Origin: Collybia mongolica
Lineage: Eukaryota > Basidiomycota > Agaricomycetes > Agaricales > Clitocybaceae
NCBI GenBank assembly: GCA_013420905.1
Contig: JAAXNY010000011.1
Location: 2,046,001-2,110,000 of the forward strand
DNA: 64,000 nucleotides
Direction: 5' to 3'
The position numbers were made by a program, and so were the translations under genes. Shown here piece by piece: positions 8,917-22,817 of the stretch; positions within the stretch are counted from its first letter, which is position 1; every line of letters starts with the position of its first letter. The notes under the pieces were generated by a model, which was given only the letters and a program-made list of their open reading frames with translations, had not been told where the DNA came from and searched no databases.

Positions 8917-10623
8917 TGGGAGGTTGTCAAGAATACCAGATATAAACCACACCCTGCCAGTATCAAATGATTCCAAGTCAAGAACTCAATTAGTATTGTG
9001 AGAATAAGTAGTAAGGATATTGCCGATTCGAACTTTTCCCAGAATGCCTCGCGCTTAATACCGGTATAAGTCACCGGGTTTTGGAAGATTAGAAGATACT
9101 CATGTACATCAAGATGAATCCGGTCTTCCCCAATATAGTCCCGAGTTCCAATTATTTCGAATGAGGCCTTTCCAAGTTGACAAGAAGCGTGGGAAATCCT
9201 TTGCACCAGGGCTGATCTAATGGGCGCAAGAAGCTACCCCAAGGGTGGCGACGGCTCGGAGCCACCCCAACGATCAGCTCAGCTTATACATAACACACGA
9301 AGTAATTATTATTTCTTGATGGAATAAAATTTCTACAAATATCTAAGGGTAGAACCCACTGCGGCTTGCTCGAACTTGGGCCGTGCTTGCACCGGCCTGC
9401 ACAAGACAGAACAAAGAATCATGAAGACACTGATGTGATGAGAAACTTGTGGATGCCTTCAATCAGAATCAGAGTAAATTACTATCTATCAAGGGGTTAA
9501 GGCAGTGCATGTCAGGATGATAGATGTAACACCAATGCTATGTAAGTTGGGCAATGGTGGTCCTGATGGCTAGGTGTGGACAAACAAGTGATCCCCTTAC
9601 ACTGTCCAGGGTCTGGTCTGGGCCAGGTAAAAAAAAACAAATTCTTCAATAGTCCGTAAAGGTGTGCACTGCTTATATGTACCATAATTAACATCTGTCA
9701 AGTATTTACAACTATTTTACAATGAATTATCCCTGTGTTTTCACTTCTTGCACATCTGGATCATCAGAGAAGTGCTATCAGTTTCTGCTCTGAAGCTGCT
9801 CAACATCACAAATTTGATCAAATTCATTGATTTATAATATTTTTGACAAGGGTTATTATTTTTTGAGGCTTAATCTTGCATTCTCTACTCTCCCACCATT
9901 TACTTGCATAATTTTTTAGCACTTTCACCACCCAGCAAAATATAAGACCAGCAAGGTCCAACCTGGGCCAGTACTCACAGTGGCCCTGGCCCTACCCAAA
10001 GGGGCCGGTCCGCTCATATGCTGGCCCTAACCCCCTCAGGTCGGCCCCACGCGGGTCCGTGAGGTCCTGACCCGGACCGCGGACAGTCAAGTACTTGTGG
10101 GAGCTTCTGGCTTTTTTTTGTAAATGATCAAATGCGATGATCACGTTCGTGTGAGATGGGATCGTGAATAAACAAGTTGGTGGTGAATTTCGCAGAGTTG
10201 ATTTGGATACGAGTTTGGACATGGGAGTTTACATCGCATCTTAGCGCCAACTGGATCTGATGGCAGCGGAATAGTAATTTTGACATGACCTGAGATCGTG
10301 GCAGATCGTGCGATCGTGTATGCCACGACGCTGGAATTACCCCTGAATTCGGTGCTGAATTCTTTATATGACAGCTCGCTAAATGCAAAACCGCGGGTCC
10401 GTCAGTTAGCTTAAAAACTGGAAGCTCCAAGTTAATCTTGAGGTGATCTATTATTTCCTTAACAAGGAGTCTGATCAACATTTATTCAACTCACTCCGGG
10501 CCAGTGCAACACACAAAAACAACCCCTACTGGTCAGTTTGAAGCTTCGCGATTGAGGAATTATTTATCAGGATAAAATGTAGCTGTTCAAGCCCTATTGT
10601 TCGGATTGTTAACGACTAAGCTG
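8917..10623. other. Intergenic region between divergent P450 genes
   Basis: This 1.7-kb region separates the two head-to-head P450 genes and should contain both promoters. I could not identify specific sites. A GC-rich block at about 9960-10085 holds several GGCC-containing words (GGCCCTGGCCC, GGGGCCGG, GGTCGGCCCC), and a related word lies near 9600. These may be remnants of a small element, but no clean inverted ends or target duplication were found. Confidence 0.45.
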
Positions 10624-12721
10624 ATGTCTTTTTACATTCCATTATCGGTTGTGTTGACGGTTTTCATCTTGGTGGTCACAACTTTGCGACGTCAGTGGTT
10701 TCGAAAGCAAGGTCCTCCTCTCCCTCCAAGTCCACCTGGACTCCCCATGATAGGGAATGTAACTTTCCTCTTTACCAAATTTCCCTGGATTCAGTTTACA
10801 CGATGGTATCAAAAACTTGGTTTGTTGGTCACGCTGCTCTTCTTTTTGTTCTACTCATGGGAGACAATCTAGGTCCTGTTGTACACGTCAATGTGGCGGG
10901 AAAGTCACTAGTAATTCTGAATACTGCTGAATCCGCATTCGACCTCCTTGACCGCCGAGGGTCCAACTACGCAGATCGACCTAGGTTGATAATGGCTGGA
11001 GAAATGCTAGCGGGCGGCATTCACATCGCATTCATTCCTTACGGTTCACTGTAAGCTATTGATATCTGGGATCCCAAAACTTATGTTCTTTTAATGATAC
11101 AAATCACACAGTTGGCGCAAACTGCGACGAATATCCCACATGAGTTTCAATATTAGAGCATGTGAGGCATATCATCAAACACAAGAACTAGAGGCCGCTT
11201 TTCTGATCAATCGTCTTCTGAATAACTCTCTGCAATGGGAGGAGCATATTCAATTGTGCGTTCCTGATTTTCTAAGATTATCCAGGTCGTGTGATTCATT
11301 TTATCTCAAGGTTTTCTGCCTCAACCATTCTTACGGTGGTCTACGGAAGGCCTCCGACAACGTCTATCGAGGACCCGCTTATCCTGCGGGTGAACAACTT
11401 TATGGATCGTATGCTCAAGGCTGCAATGCCGGGAAATTATTTGGTTGATATATTTCCAACACTGGCCCTTGTGCCCTTCTGGATGGCCCCGTTCAAAAGG
11501 GTGGGCAAAAGGGCTCACCAAGAGTTCACAGATTTGTTCAATCAGCTTCTTTGGCCTTCGCCGGCGGCTCAGAAGGTGATCGAAATTTGTCCCACGTAAT
11601 CGTCTAACTCTATCTTCAGGATTGCGAAGGGAAACAATCATTTTGTGCCAAGATTCTTGGTGAATACCAACAGATGGGTCTGTCTGACAAAGAAGCAGCT
11701 TGGTTAGCGGGGGCCATGTTGTGAGTCTTGTTTTATTTCTGTCATTGGATATTATTCCATCCTTACAGACGCGTCCAGTGGTGCAGGCTCTGATACTGTG
11801 AGCAGATGGCTCTCGTGGGCCCGAAACATGAAAAGAGATTCAATGCGGACTGACGTACTTCTTCCAGACCGCAGCGGTCCTGATCGTATTTGTACTTGCG
11901 ATGGTGCTTAATCCAAGTATCTTGAAAAATGCCCATAGGGAAGTTGATGATGTTGTTGGGCACGACCGTCTTCCAACTTTTTCTGACCGAGAAAAACTAC
12001 CATACATCAATGCAACCGTCAAGGAAACATTGCGCTGGAGGCCCATAACTCCCCTCGGTATAGTCACCACCCAAAAAAACAATACGGCTTGCGAAGGTTG
12101 ATCATTGCCTAGGCCTTGCTCGACAGGCAACGAAGGACGATATCTACAATGGGTATCATATTCCTGCTGGTAGCACTGTCATGACCAATATCTGGTGCGA
12201 ATTCCCCTCATCCAGAATTTGTCGACTTATAACATCTCCTCAGGGCCATGAACCACGACCCTGCGATTTACCCGAATCCATCATCCTTTAACCCAGAGCG
12301 TTTCCTGAATGCGGACTTTGAGGAACATAAACCTAAGTACACACGCGGAGGAACGCATGCTTTTGGTTTTGGCCGCAGGTACTATTGTTACAGTCATATT
12401 CTAACTATGATGTTAATTTATTGGTACTCAGAGCATGTGTCGGAGCTAATGTCGCAACCAACTCCATTTTTATCGTCATAGCTCATATCATATGGGCTTT
12501 TGATGTGACACCATCCGACTCGGCACCTCTGCCAGCCTTGGATGATATGATTGACACAGGAGTCGTCGTGTTCGTCCATTCATTGGTTTGTTCCATTATC
12601 ATTACGTCTCATGTCCACCGACAGGCGACCGGCACCATTTGCTTGCAAATTTATTCCACGACACGAAAGCAGGAAGGATGTGCTTGATATTTATATATCC
12701 AAGATGGGGAATTGTACTTGA
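10624..12721 (+). CDS. Cytochrome P450 monooxygenase (paralogue 2), apparently intact
   Basis: About eleven exons encode a complete microsomal P450. The ATG at 10624 starts an N-terminal anchor (FYIPLSVVLTVFILVV) followed by the hinge GPPLPPSPPGLPMIGN. Downstream exons give GPVVHVNVAGKS, NYADRPRLIMAGEMLAGG, WRKLRRISH, ASTILTVVYGR, AAWLAGAML, the I-helix GAGSDTTAA, FVLAMVLNPS, the ExxR block KETLRWRP, GYHIPAGSTV, FNPERFL and the heme loop AFGFGRR joined across a 53-bp intron (12379-12431) to ACVGANVA, which supplies the heme cysteine. The protein ends RPAPFACKFIPRHESRKD and stops at 12719-12721. All key residues are present and every junction uses GT..AG. It is divergent from, and paralogous to, the gene at 6463-8916. 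Substrate unknown. Confidence 0.9.
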
Positions 12722-13860
12722 CAGTAAACACTAGTTTGTGTGCAGCTTCAAAAACATATCCCCAGCTTGTCTGAAAGCTCCAAATTAACGATATTCACTA
12801 AATCAATGGCCTTAGAGCAAGAGTTGTCTCTCGTGAGCCTCGGGCTGAGAGAGTCATGGAAAGTTAACAAGGATGGTTGAGAGGAATCCCAAGTCGACCA
12901 CACAATTGGTGATGTAGATCTTCGGTCAAGGTTTCTGACAGAATTGACTGTAAAATCAAGGGGGTGGCGGAACGGGAAAATATGATATACACTCGTTTTT
13001 TTTAAGGGCTCACTGGGACCCCCCCTCTCCTGCCTTATACGGTACGTTTTGATCAAGTAATCGTGTTTTTCATGGAAAAAATTTCAAAAAGATTTGACAT
13101 AAGCTATATAGGTCCTATGCAGCATGACGTCGGCACTTTGTAGACCCACTTGCCTTACAGCTTGGGCATATCCAGTTTTTGGTGCAGAGAGCTAATGCAC
13201 ACTGTCATGACTATGTTGTGCCGCAGGCATGTAGCTGGTTGATAATTGGTGCATCATGTGATTCTGGGGGCATTAAATGCCCTTCGACATCAATTGTCCA
13301 GCTTTTATTCCCCTCCTGTCCCAACATGGACCTCCTGACTACAATCAAGATAGACATAAATACTGTCTACATCATATGTAGGTTTCACACTATCAAAATT
13401 TTGTTATGTTACCACTATCCTTCAACATCAGAGAAGATATACATACCCTTTCTTCTTTGGCATTGTATTTCCAGGTGTGTTTCCAACCAATATTGTGATG
13501 AAAAAAAAAGCCATTATTACAAACCATTTACATTCACAAATGCTTCTGAATGCTTCTCAACTTTGCTGAGGCATAAATCCAGCAGCAGCAATTCTGCAGG
13601 CTGTTCTGGTCTATTTCAACCCAAGTTCAGAAAAAAAGGGTTGGCCCTGGCAGACCCCCCCTCCTGGTGTTTGGGATTCCCATCCCACCACCCCCTTGTG
13701 TGAAATGACAATGCTCCTTCAGATCACTGTACATCTGGTGGGGGAGTGTATTTGTTTGTACACCTTCAAATATCATGGTTAAAAGCAGCTCTCTTACTAC
13801 AAGTATGTTACAATGAACATCAAGTCTGTGTATGATTAAGTGGTATAGCCATTGCTATGC
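12722..13860. other. Intergenic, no gene recognised
   Basis: Between the P450 gene and the first Helitron I see no conserved coding exon. A short stretch near 13750-13780 (TTTGTTTGTACACCTTCAAA) matches a word repeated in the dispersed repeats at 28.7 and 57.4 kb, so a small piece of that repeat family may be present. Confidence 0.5.
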
Positions 13861-13903
13861 ATGGCCGGTCCGAGTTCTATGATGAAAATGATAAATGCAA
13901 TAT

Positions 13904-16900
13904 TCAGGCATGTACATAAATTGCAGAAACAGCATACTTTGACCTGCAAGATGACAGATCAATAGTGTCTGTAAGACACCCATCATGTACAAGTAATGGC
14001 CCTGTTGTAATACCATCATGAAACCATACTGTGCCATCTGCTTGAATGACCCTGCAAGTAAAATGTTCATTAGAAAAGTATATTATACCCTGCAACTTGT
14101 AAATTTGGGAAATTCTTCTTCTTATTGGTATTTCAAGCTGGTGACTTAAGTCAGGTCTAACTCTTGACACATCAAATGATAAAAGTAGTGGAGAACTTAT
14201 AAAATATATCATCCTTGTTAGATTACTATTGCAGGTTCTACAGGTACTACCTGCTCCTGTCTCCAGATCTCTGTCAATATAGTTCTGTAAGTCTCCACCC
14301 AAATTATCCAGTAATATCAACTGGCAAATTGATCTTGAAGTTTCCAAACGGACTACTTGATGCCTTGCTGGACACTTCAGAGAAGATAATGCAATAGGGT
14401 GTGATGATTGTAAAAGAACATCAAGGACACTATGGACACTAGTGTATTGTGCCCAGGGAAACAAAGTAGGATTGTATTGGTAAAGAGATGTTCGGAATTC
14501 ATCTCTGATTGTATCAAGACGAAGAGCTGGGTGATTTTTCTTCCTCATGAATCCAAGAGCTAGAGGTCCCAAAAATGTAGGATTTAGTATAGTGAAACCT
14601 GCAGTATTGTTATTATCAAGCCAGATATCATGAAGAATAACAATTACTGTATCATAGGCACAACTATTCTGCAACCATTGTGTCCCTGCAGGCCCTGCAT
14701 ATAATTGTTGACTATGAGTATTACTTGGCTGGACTGGAACAAAGGGATTTTTGCCAATAAGTTGTGTATTTTTTGTGTATTTATCAACAATTTTCCATGG
14801 AATATCTTGAACAACCCAGTCAAGAAAAGGGTCATTTTCATGCCATTGGGCAGAAGGATGAATGAAAGGAGGCATAAACATAGGGCCTTTACATTTGCGG
14901 AATGAGTCAATTAAAGTATTTCTAAAACATGCATCATGCATTCCTTTGGGAAGTTTTCCAGTAAATCGGAGGAGAGTAATAGTATCTAATAGTTCCAATT
15001 CACGAAATTCCTGTCGTAATGCACCAGATGCTTTTCCAACTATTTTTTTTGCATCAAATCCTTGCAAAATAAGAGTCCCCTCTGCAGTAGCACTACGAGA
15101 CAAAGCTGTATAATAAGCCTGATGACTACTCAGATTGTGAAGGTCTACAACATTTTTTGGTCGTGTTTTTCCTTGTGATGCATAATCAGTCATTCCATAA
15201 TTTGGCAGAACCTCAACTTGAGAGCGATTGATAAAAATTGTTTGGTCATTTGGCAGAGAACAGCTAGTAGACACAGTTGTGCGTACAAGGGGTACAACAT
15301 TTTCAGGCAATCCTTCAATTTGGACAGTTTGAGGTGGATTTTTAAGTTTTACAAATAATGTTTCCAGCAATTTTTGACCTTTAGATCCTATAGTTGCATC
15401 CCATGAATAAACAAAACCTTCTTGCCCATTTGTAATGCATAGCTCAGTTGCTGAATTATGACGAATAATAATGGGTAAACCAATACATAGTGAAAGCCTT
15501 CCTGGTACAAGCTTGGAATTTGCACAGGCTGGTTGAGACCATAGCCATTTTTGTATATTGTCTGGAATTCCATTTTTCTGGGTTGCTTTTTTTCTACTTC
15601 TTGTTTTTGTTGACTGATCTTGACTTTCATTTTTGGTTGAAATTGTATCCTCTGAGTAAAAATGAGTGAGAGATTGGTTTGTTTCTAAAGCAAATCTATT
15701 TGATCCAATAATATTTATGGCATCTTTGTGTACATTGAACCGAGTAATTATAGAAACATGTCTGAAATTCTTATCAGTTACTGATGGTTGTCCAGGTAAA
15801 GAACTGGAAATTCTTGTTTTGAGAAAAGCAATATCTTCAGCTGTGCAAGCTTTATATCTCATATTTTCCAAAGCATGGCGGAACTTGGTGTCTTCAGAAG
15901 TTTGATGGATTTGTCTCATATTAGTACGCAAAATCACAACTGTGGTTATTTGATGTCATATGGCCTTTCCAATTGTAGCTTCCTGATCACTTAGAGTTGT
16001 ACTTTTACTACCAACTGTGCGGCTGTAAAGTGATGCATGTTCACCACCAATTACAGGAGGTAACTGTGCAAAATCACCTGCAAAAATCATGTTTAAACCT
16101 CCAAAGGGTACTTCTGGATAACCCAATACCTGGGCAAGTCTTGCACAAATTCTATACATATCACGGCAAGAAAGCATAGATACTTCATCAAAAAAGACAT
16201 AATCCACTCCTATAAGCCTTGACTTTACCTGGGCCAACTGTGTCTTAGAAATATCATTATCATTGATTCCAAACATCCAGTGATATGTTGATCCCCCTAA
16301 AAGTGATGCTGCTGAACCAGTAGGGGCAACTACAACAAATCTATGTGATTCATTCCTTTGTTCAAAGTATTCCATAAGTGCCCTTAACACCTGTGATTTC
16401 CCAGTTCCTCCCATGCCTCCAATATACATTTTCAGTTGATCAGAGCTTTCAGTTGCAGCATGATTTGCAACAATTAAAAAAGCACGGTTTTGATCAGTAT
16501 TCAGGTTATACTTAGTCACAATATCATTTATTTTTTTTGACCATGTAAGATTTTTACATCTGCTTTCTAAATAGGACTTGTCAATAATTTCAACAACATT
16601 TGGATTAGAATAAATTTTTGATTTATTATCAATACCAGCACCAGGGGGTAGATGCTGAGCTCTTTTGTCCAAAATATCAGCTCTTTTATCTGAAATAATA
16701 TTTTTCCACTGGTTTGATGACAGGTTAAGTGATGGAATTATAGAATCCAAGTCAATGTTGGGTAGAAGCAAATGTTCATTGGGCTCAGTCCACCCAGTAT
16801 TTGTCATAACATCAGTCATTTCCTGGAGGTTACTCTGTCTCTTAAATTCCCTTTGTCCAATATTGTCATTGTCACTGGCTGTTCTTATCAAATCAGGGTC

Positions 16901-19900
16901 ATAGACAAATGCTGATTCATCTGAGACATCATCATCTTGTTGGTCAAGATTAGCAAAAAAACTATCACCCTCCTCTGCCCAATTTGGGAAAGTTACACCA
17001 CCTTTTTTCATTTGTGCATGAAAATCATCACGAGCATCCAAACATTCATAGCGTATATTCAGATTGGACATAATTCTCAGACTTCTTTTAGAAAATTCAA
17101 ATTTTTGGAAACTCTCATCCCATGAAAGTCCACTATGCCTGAGATCAAATCCAGTCTTCCAAGGTTTAAAAAGAGTTAGCATAGTTGCACAGTAGTATTC
17201 ACGATCACCCTGATCTCTCCTTGGAAGAGTAGGTCCAATAAAGTTTGGAATCTTAAGAGAAGATGTTGGAGAACAGATTGTAGCATGTGTATCAGCTAGA
17301 GGATGAGATTCCTCAAATCTCAAAATTACTGAACCTTGTGTCTTTTTTCTAGGAAGATCAGGTTCTTCTTCAAATATTTCATCAGGTGCATCAGAATCAA
17401 TACACCTAGAGCTGCTTAGTTTTATACGTTCACATCTTGATGCCCATTCATAAAGAGTCATATTATCCAAAGCAGTATTTCGGTAAATATAGTCATAAAC
17501 AGGTGAAAGACCAATCAATCTTCCACCTCTCTTAATAAGAGTGACATTGTCTGGACATGTAATAGTCTCTGTTTTATCTTCTTCTAACCAAGCAGATTTT
17601 GCTTCTCTAACAAATATTGGCCAATATATAGGAACATACTTATGACTTGTGTAGTGATCAGGATTGTTTAGCAGGTACATTGAAATCATTGGTGAGCCCA
17701 TCTCAGCTTTGGCACTGAATGAATTGACTATTTTGGTCAATAAGGCTTTTGTTTTTTCCTGTTGTGATAGTGACCCCCCCAGTATGTTTAAATTTTTTTG
17801 AAAAATTGAACGTACAGTATCAAATGCAACAAAAGTTTTCAGTGATGGTTTAGTTACATACTTTGTGACATATAACAAAACACCTTTAATGGCAGTACCA
17901 GATCTCAAACTTGTTACATCTGTATTGCAGCGGAATAAATAGGTTAGAGGAGCACAAAATCCATTGATGGAACTTTCATTCTTTTTAATATTAAGGTGAC
18001 CTGTAGATAAGTCAACTTCACTTTGATCAAAAGTAGGTCGTGGAAACCTAGCTTTACATTTCCCCCATATATTATCTAAACATCCAGTATATGATTTATT
18101 TTTCTTCTGTGAACCATCTTTATTACGTGTAGAAGAGCAAGTATGAACATGTGTCCGGAAAATAATATCATCAACAGTCTTCTCAAATCTCTGCCACCAT
18201 GAATTTACAGATTTACAGGATTCACACGCTTCACACCTTTTTTGGCAGGGCTCAGGAGGTGGCTCAGGCATTGTTTGCATTGGTCTAATATATTCAGGCT
18301 GGGCTTCTGCAGTTATAATGACTGATTCAACATCTGCCTTTGAGCCAGTAAGAAAATCTTCATTATAAGTTGATTCCAAATACTTGACCAGCTCTTGTAA
18401 AAAAGGTGAGTTGGGATCCATTATTTTGGCTCGTGCTTCATCAGGAGTCAACCCTCCTCTAATCCATAGTAATAAATGAAGGTGAAGTGTAAGGCGACCT
18501 TGTTGTTCAACAGTACCATAATATGCAGATGTATCCCCAAATAAACCTAGATTATCAGAATCTGCACCAAGTACATGCTTAATAAAAGCTTTAATCATGA
18601 AATGAAAAAATCATGCACCAGCAACAGGATTCTTAGCAATAAGACGAAATGATTCATCATCTGTCCTAGGTATAGTAGGTTCAAATTTTACATTAGAATC
18701 TGCAAAATACAAGCATATAGGATGTTGTATATCAGCAGGTGCCAAAGTAATATACCAAGATGGAGCACCTTTGTTGGCTATAGTTGACCATATTTCATTT
18801 CGCATATATTTTTTTGTTGTCCCAGAGCCTTTCACCTTTCCAGCCACAGTATCTATGTCACGAATAACTTGAAAACAGTTTTCCTCAGCTTCATTTTGTG
18901 GTTTTACTACCTCACCAGCAGCCATGCGCCTGGCTAAATCAGTGAGAACAACTTGATCAAGTGATAATAATCGTTCACTTATTTGATTAAAATTCTTTTT
19001 TTCAACTGCAAGATAGCCCCCTGTGTTTCCAGCTTTGACTTGTTGGTGACTAAATACTGTGAATGGGAACCATACATCAACTTGAAAACGCTTATCATGA
19101 TACATGAGCAGAGATTTGCAATGTTTATTATCTTGTAACTTATTTGTACTTGCACCAATTCCACCCAGACCATATGGAAATAGCCATGGAAACATTTGTG
19201 GATAAAGACTTGAATCATTATAAGATTTACGAGGTATGGCAGAATGTCCAACTCTTAATACTTTGTTGCCACTTCTCCAGTGCTTAAGAGCTATACCTTT
19301 CAAAGCCTCTACAGATTTTGCTGACATTTCTCCACCAGTCAGTCCATGTACAACAAAGGGACAATCACCTTCAATAATACCATCTTCTTCACCTTTATCA
19401 TTCAAACTAACTGATTCTTTAATTGTGTTAGTTAGGCTTTCACGCCACATTATTGAGACAGGTGGCACATCTTCTGGATACTGGGATAGATTCTTAGCAG
19501 ATATTTCAATATCACTGTAACCAATATGATTTAGCTTAAGCCACTCTAAGGCCTTTTTAACTGGATTTCTTCTAACCAAGAGAGGGGTTCTTTTCAAGTC
19601 ATCTGGACTAGGTTGACATGGTCCTGTAAATAAAATAGCTAAAACCTCATCAAGATCTTCTCTTGGTGGTGGCAGAACATTATATACTTTAGTCACAGGG
19701 GATTCAAAAGCCATCACATGTGCTTTCATTTTATGAAGACCTGAAGAGGATATCCATGCAAAACAATGGTTTTGCCGAACACGAGATATGAGCAGTTTTT
19801 CTGCAAAATTTAAATTAGCAAGTACATCAGGCACATCACCCAACCATAAACCATTAGCTAAGGATAGTTTAGGAACAACACCCTTCCGAACATCTTCACG

Positions 19901-21370
19901 ACAAGCATGACAGATACTTTGACAATTTTTGTCCAGTACAGGCCCTGTTATTTCACAAATTGGATCCAATGATGATTTGCGCTCCAACCGAGTAACACCT
20001 GGAGCTTCCAGAACACTGAGAATTCCTTTCACATTTTTTAGATCTGATAGTTGTACAATTGGAACTAACTGGCCACATACTGCACAGCCACTTTCTTCAA
20101 CAAATTGGGAAGACATTGCCTTGCAAAAATTCTTTATTACATTCCGGGACATATCTGGTGTTAAGGGTGGAGGGGGAAAAGTCATACTGGACTCATCATC
20201 CAAAGCCATATCATCTAGAAGCTCAACCTGTACATTTTCATGTACCATTTTGTTTCTTTCTAGGATTTCAGAATAAGGTTTACTGTTACCCTTAGTATCA
20301 TAGTTACTTTTCATTCTGTTTTTGGCTTTAAGTTGTCGATTCTCAGTCACAAAAAAAACAGAATATAAAAAAGAGCAATTCCCACAAGTATGATTTTCAA
20401 AAAGAGCAATTATGTCATGTCGTCGGCTCAATGAACCTATTTTGATGCTATGAAGGCGTGCTAATTTCCGGATCATAGGAATGGGAATGTGGTTAATTAT
20501 TATATTAATTGGAACTTGTGCATGTACAAAGCCTTTTGAGGTGGAATATTTTTCTAGTCCAGTACTATCAACATGATCAATAACCTTCAGTATATGATTG
20601 GGGCCAAAATTTGAATGGCCTGATATAACATATGGCTCTATCTCATCTACACTAAAAGAGTATATCACACTAGCACCACCAACAGGTGAAGGGGATATAT
20701 TTTTCATAGAATGAATATGACTATGAGGATGGTATGTTGGACTACCAAAATGACATGTAAAACTATCTTTAAGTATACAAGAATCATGCACAAGAGAGGA
20801 GAAAATTTGTGGGGCAACCAATGAGACACATGCAGTCTTGTGAAGAAAATTTAAATCAGGCCAACTACTGGGAATACTTAGTCCAGAAGCATAAAGCTGA
20901 ATTAACATGGCAGCTGAACATCCACCAACTTTTACCAAGCGCCTAATCATGCGAGATGATGAGGTTTTCCCATTATGGGAGAGCATCAGGATGAAATCAT
21001 GCTTCTGAACATAACTGCGTATCATCACCAAATAAAGGTGCCAGCAACGAAGAGATATACTTTTCATGCCAATCACATGGAGTTTTATCCACCAAGAAAG
21101 CATACATTTATTATAGTAGATAAAGAGAAAGGTACGGTGTGAACCCGAAAAATTCTGCCACAATCTACCTCTGTTTTTGATGATGCTGAACAAAAAGTTT
21201 AAATAATTGTGTAGAATACCAAAATATTGGTGAACAACAGGTAAGGTGGGCTGATCAGGCCAGATTATGATAGCCTTGGGCTCAGGAGATAAAATACAGG
21301 CATGATTAGCCAGAAGTGCAGAGCCAATGGATGTTGAATATGGCTCTAGGCGGGAAGCTGAGATGATCTG
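13904..21370 (-). pseudogene. Helitron 1 Rep/helicase with fused USP-like domain, two TGA stops
   Basis: A single minus-strand frame runs for over 7 kb, from about 21370 to 13904, broken only by TGA at 18611-18613 (arginine expected, VAGA-stop-FFHF) and TGA at 15956-15958 (tryptophan expected, GKAI-stop-HQ). In order it contains: a variable N-terminus; a cysteine-bearing region (ESGCAVCG, CHACRED) of the DUF6570 type; the Helitron-like N domain; the HUH nuclease motif in QQGRLTLHLHLLLW; paired tyrosines in YVTKYVTKP; a PIF1-type helicase with Walker A GGMGGTGKSQ, Walker B FFDEVSM, GDFAQLPPV, TNMRQ, TDYASQGKTR and YYTALSRSA; and a C-terminal domain with NSCAYD, a CRTC pair, EHFTCRV and WFHDG. 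The last set resembles a ubiquitin-specific protease fold. No in-frame ATG was fixed at the 5' end, and the element's TC and CTRR ends were not found. It is paralogous to 48069-56334. Confidence 0.9.
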
Positions 21371-22039
21371 AAACAGCTATCAGATTATAGACAAAGTAGC
21401 AAGTGGAATTAAAATACCATGGCATTGGCACAATCATTTAGACTATACATAGTTGGTTGGCTTAGAACAGAGCTGTAGAGGTAGTGACCTATGAGCTGTG
21501 ATAGCAAGCTAGCATACATTAAACCACATACCACTCAGAAGGGAGTGCATCAAGATAGCAAGATATATCATTTTTGGAGGGGAACAGAGTCCCTACAGAT
21601 TTCAAAGAACAGAATATAACAAAGAAGTGTAGCAGTGCAGCAAAGAGCATGGTTGTCGATGGTGGTGACGCTGAGGAAGTGGAAAGATCTTATCGTTGAT
21701 ACTGAAAAAAATTGGGCCAAATATTTACAAACACTCTCGCAATGACCACCACCACGCCGCATCGCACAGGCTGGTTATGAACTACAGGAAGTTTTTTTGC
21801 CTCACAGGATGCCATCGTACATTCCCCAAGCAGTCAGACTCCCCAAGTCCCCCCTGCCAACTATCACTGAGAGACACCCGTCCCCCCTACCCCGGCACAT
21901 ACATGTCGACACCTACTCCACAGCAGCCCATTCCCATCATCTCAATAACCTACTCGGCGACAATCTTAAACCGCAGGCAAGCGCCGGCTGCTTGCTGAAG
22001 TAGGCACACGGTAGATCGATTGGGATGAGAAGACACCGG
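21371..22039. other. Probable Helitron 1 5' flank and intergenic DNA
   Basis: The Helitron reading frame fades out here. I see no recognisable exon, and no convincing Helitron terminus could be placed. The AC-rich stretch at 21820-21950 has no obvious coding role. Confidence 0.4.
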
Positions 22040-22245
22040 GTAATCAAGTCGAGGATTTCGGGAGATGAGCAGGCTTCGGAGCGGAGGAAGAGGCGGAGGG
22101 GGTGGGAGTAGGAGAGGAAAAGAGGGGGGGAGAAAAGGGAAGGTCTGAGAAGGGGAGGGAGAATAGTCGGAGAAGAGGTCTGAGAGGAAGAGGGACAAGG
22201 AGCGGGGGAAGGACAGGGAGGGGCATAAGACGTGAAAATAGGCTG
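22040..22245 (+). repeat. Purine-rich low-complexity tract
   Basis: The plus strand is almost entirely G and A over about 200 bp, with repeats of GGAGG and GAGAAGGGG. The opposite strand would read as a proline/leucine/serine-rich peptide, which I regard as a by-product of base composition. Confidence 0.75.
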
Positions 22246-22299
22246 CGAAGGAGCGGGTAAATGTCTTCAGTAATATACATATTGAATTACTTGCCCAGG

Positions 22300-22760
22300 C
22301 CAACCTATGATTATTTCGTACATAATAGGACAATCTCAGAGAATCATAACACACACTTTCTCTGCCTTCGAATACTCCTTCCATGCCATATATGCCGTCA
22401 TTCCTATAAATCCAGTTAATATCAGGCCTACGACTCCATCTCAACTCCCCCAACTTACCTGGCATGCCTGCAGCTCCAACGTACACAGACCAGGGCAGAT
22501 TATGCTCCTTCTTGATGATTCTTAAACCATCGAGGCCCCTCCTAATGCTATATTCTTTGTGGGCTGCCAAAACAATCACATCCGGTCAGGAAAGTGGGGA
22601 CCCAAAAGGGAGGATTGACGTACTCAATCCACCATATATGTGGTCTCCAACCTTGATGCCCTCGTGTTCCAATCACACCACAACGCCAACGCCATATCCC
22701 GATGTTCTTTTTCCTATCCATTAGACAAAAGCCAACCGAGAGGGTTTGGGATGGATACTC
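22300..22760 (-). pseudogene. Fragment of a medium-chain (leukotriene B4 dehydrogenase-like) reductase
   Basis: Minus-strand frames give EHEGIKVGDHIYGG, then, after an in-frame stop, VLAAHKEYSIR and LPWSVYVGAAGMPGK. The last segment matches the NLPWS..LGAAGMPG block that precedes the nucleotide-binding domain in NADP-dependent medium-chain reductases of the prostaglandin/leukotriene type. The Rossmann domain that should follow is absent; the sequence runs into the purine-rich tract. I read this as a truncated gene copy. A genuine exon with a distant partner is possible but less likely. Confidence 0.6.
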
Positions 22761-22817
22761 ACGGCTCGCCTACGAAATAAGGTGGCTGATGGTAGCAACT
22801 TGTCTCAGTTATAAAAT

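Noticed and set aside
9580..10085. A small hAT-like element with GGCC-rich ends
   Set aside because: The GC-rich words at about 9600 and 9970 do not align as clean inverted repeats and no target duplication was seen.
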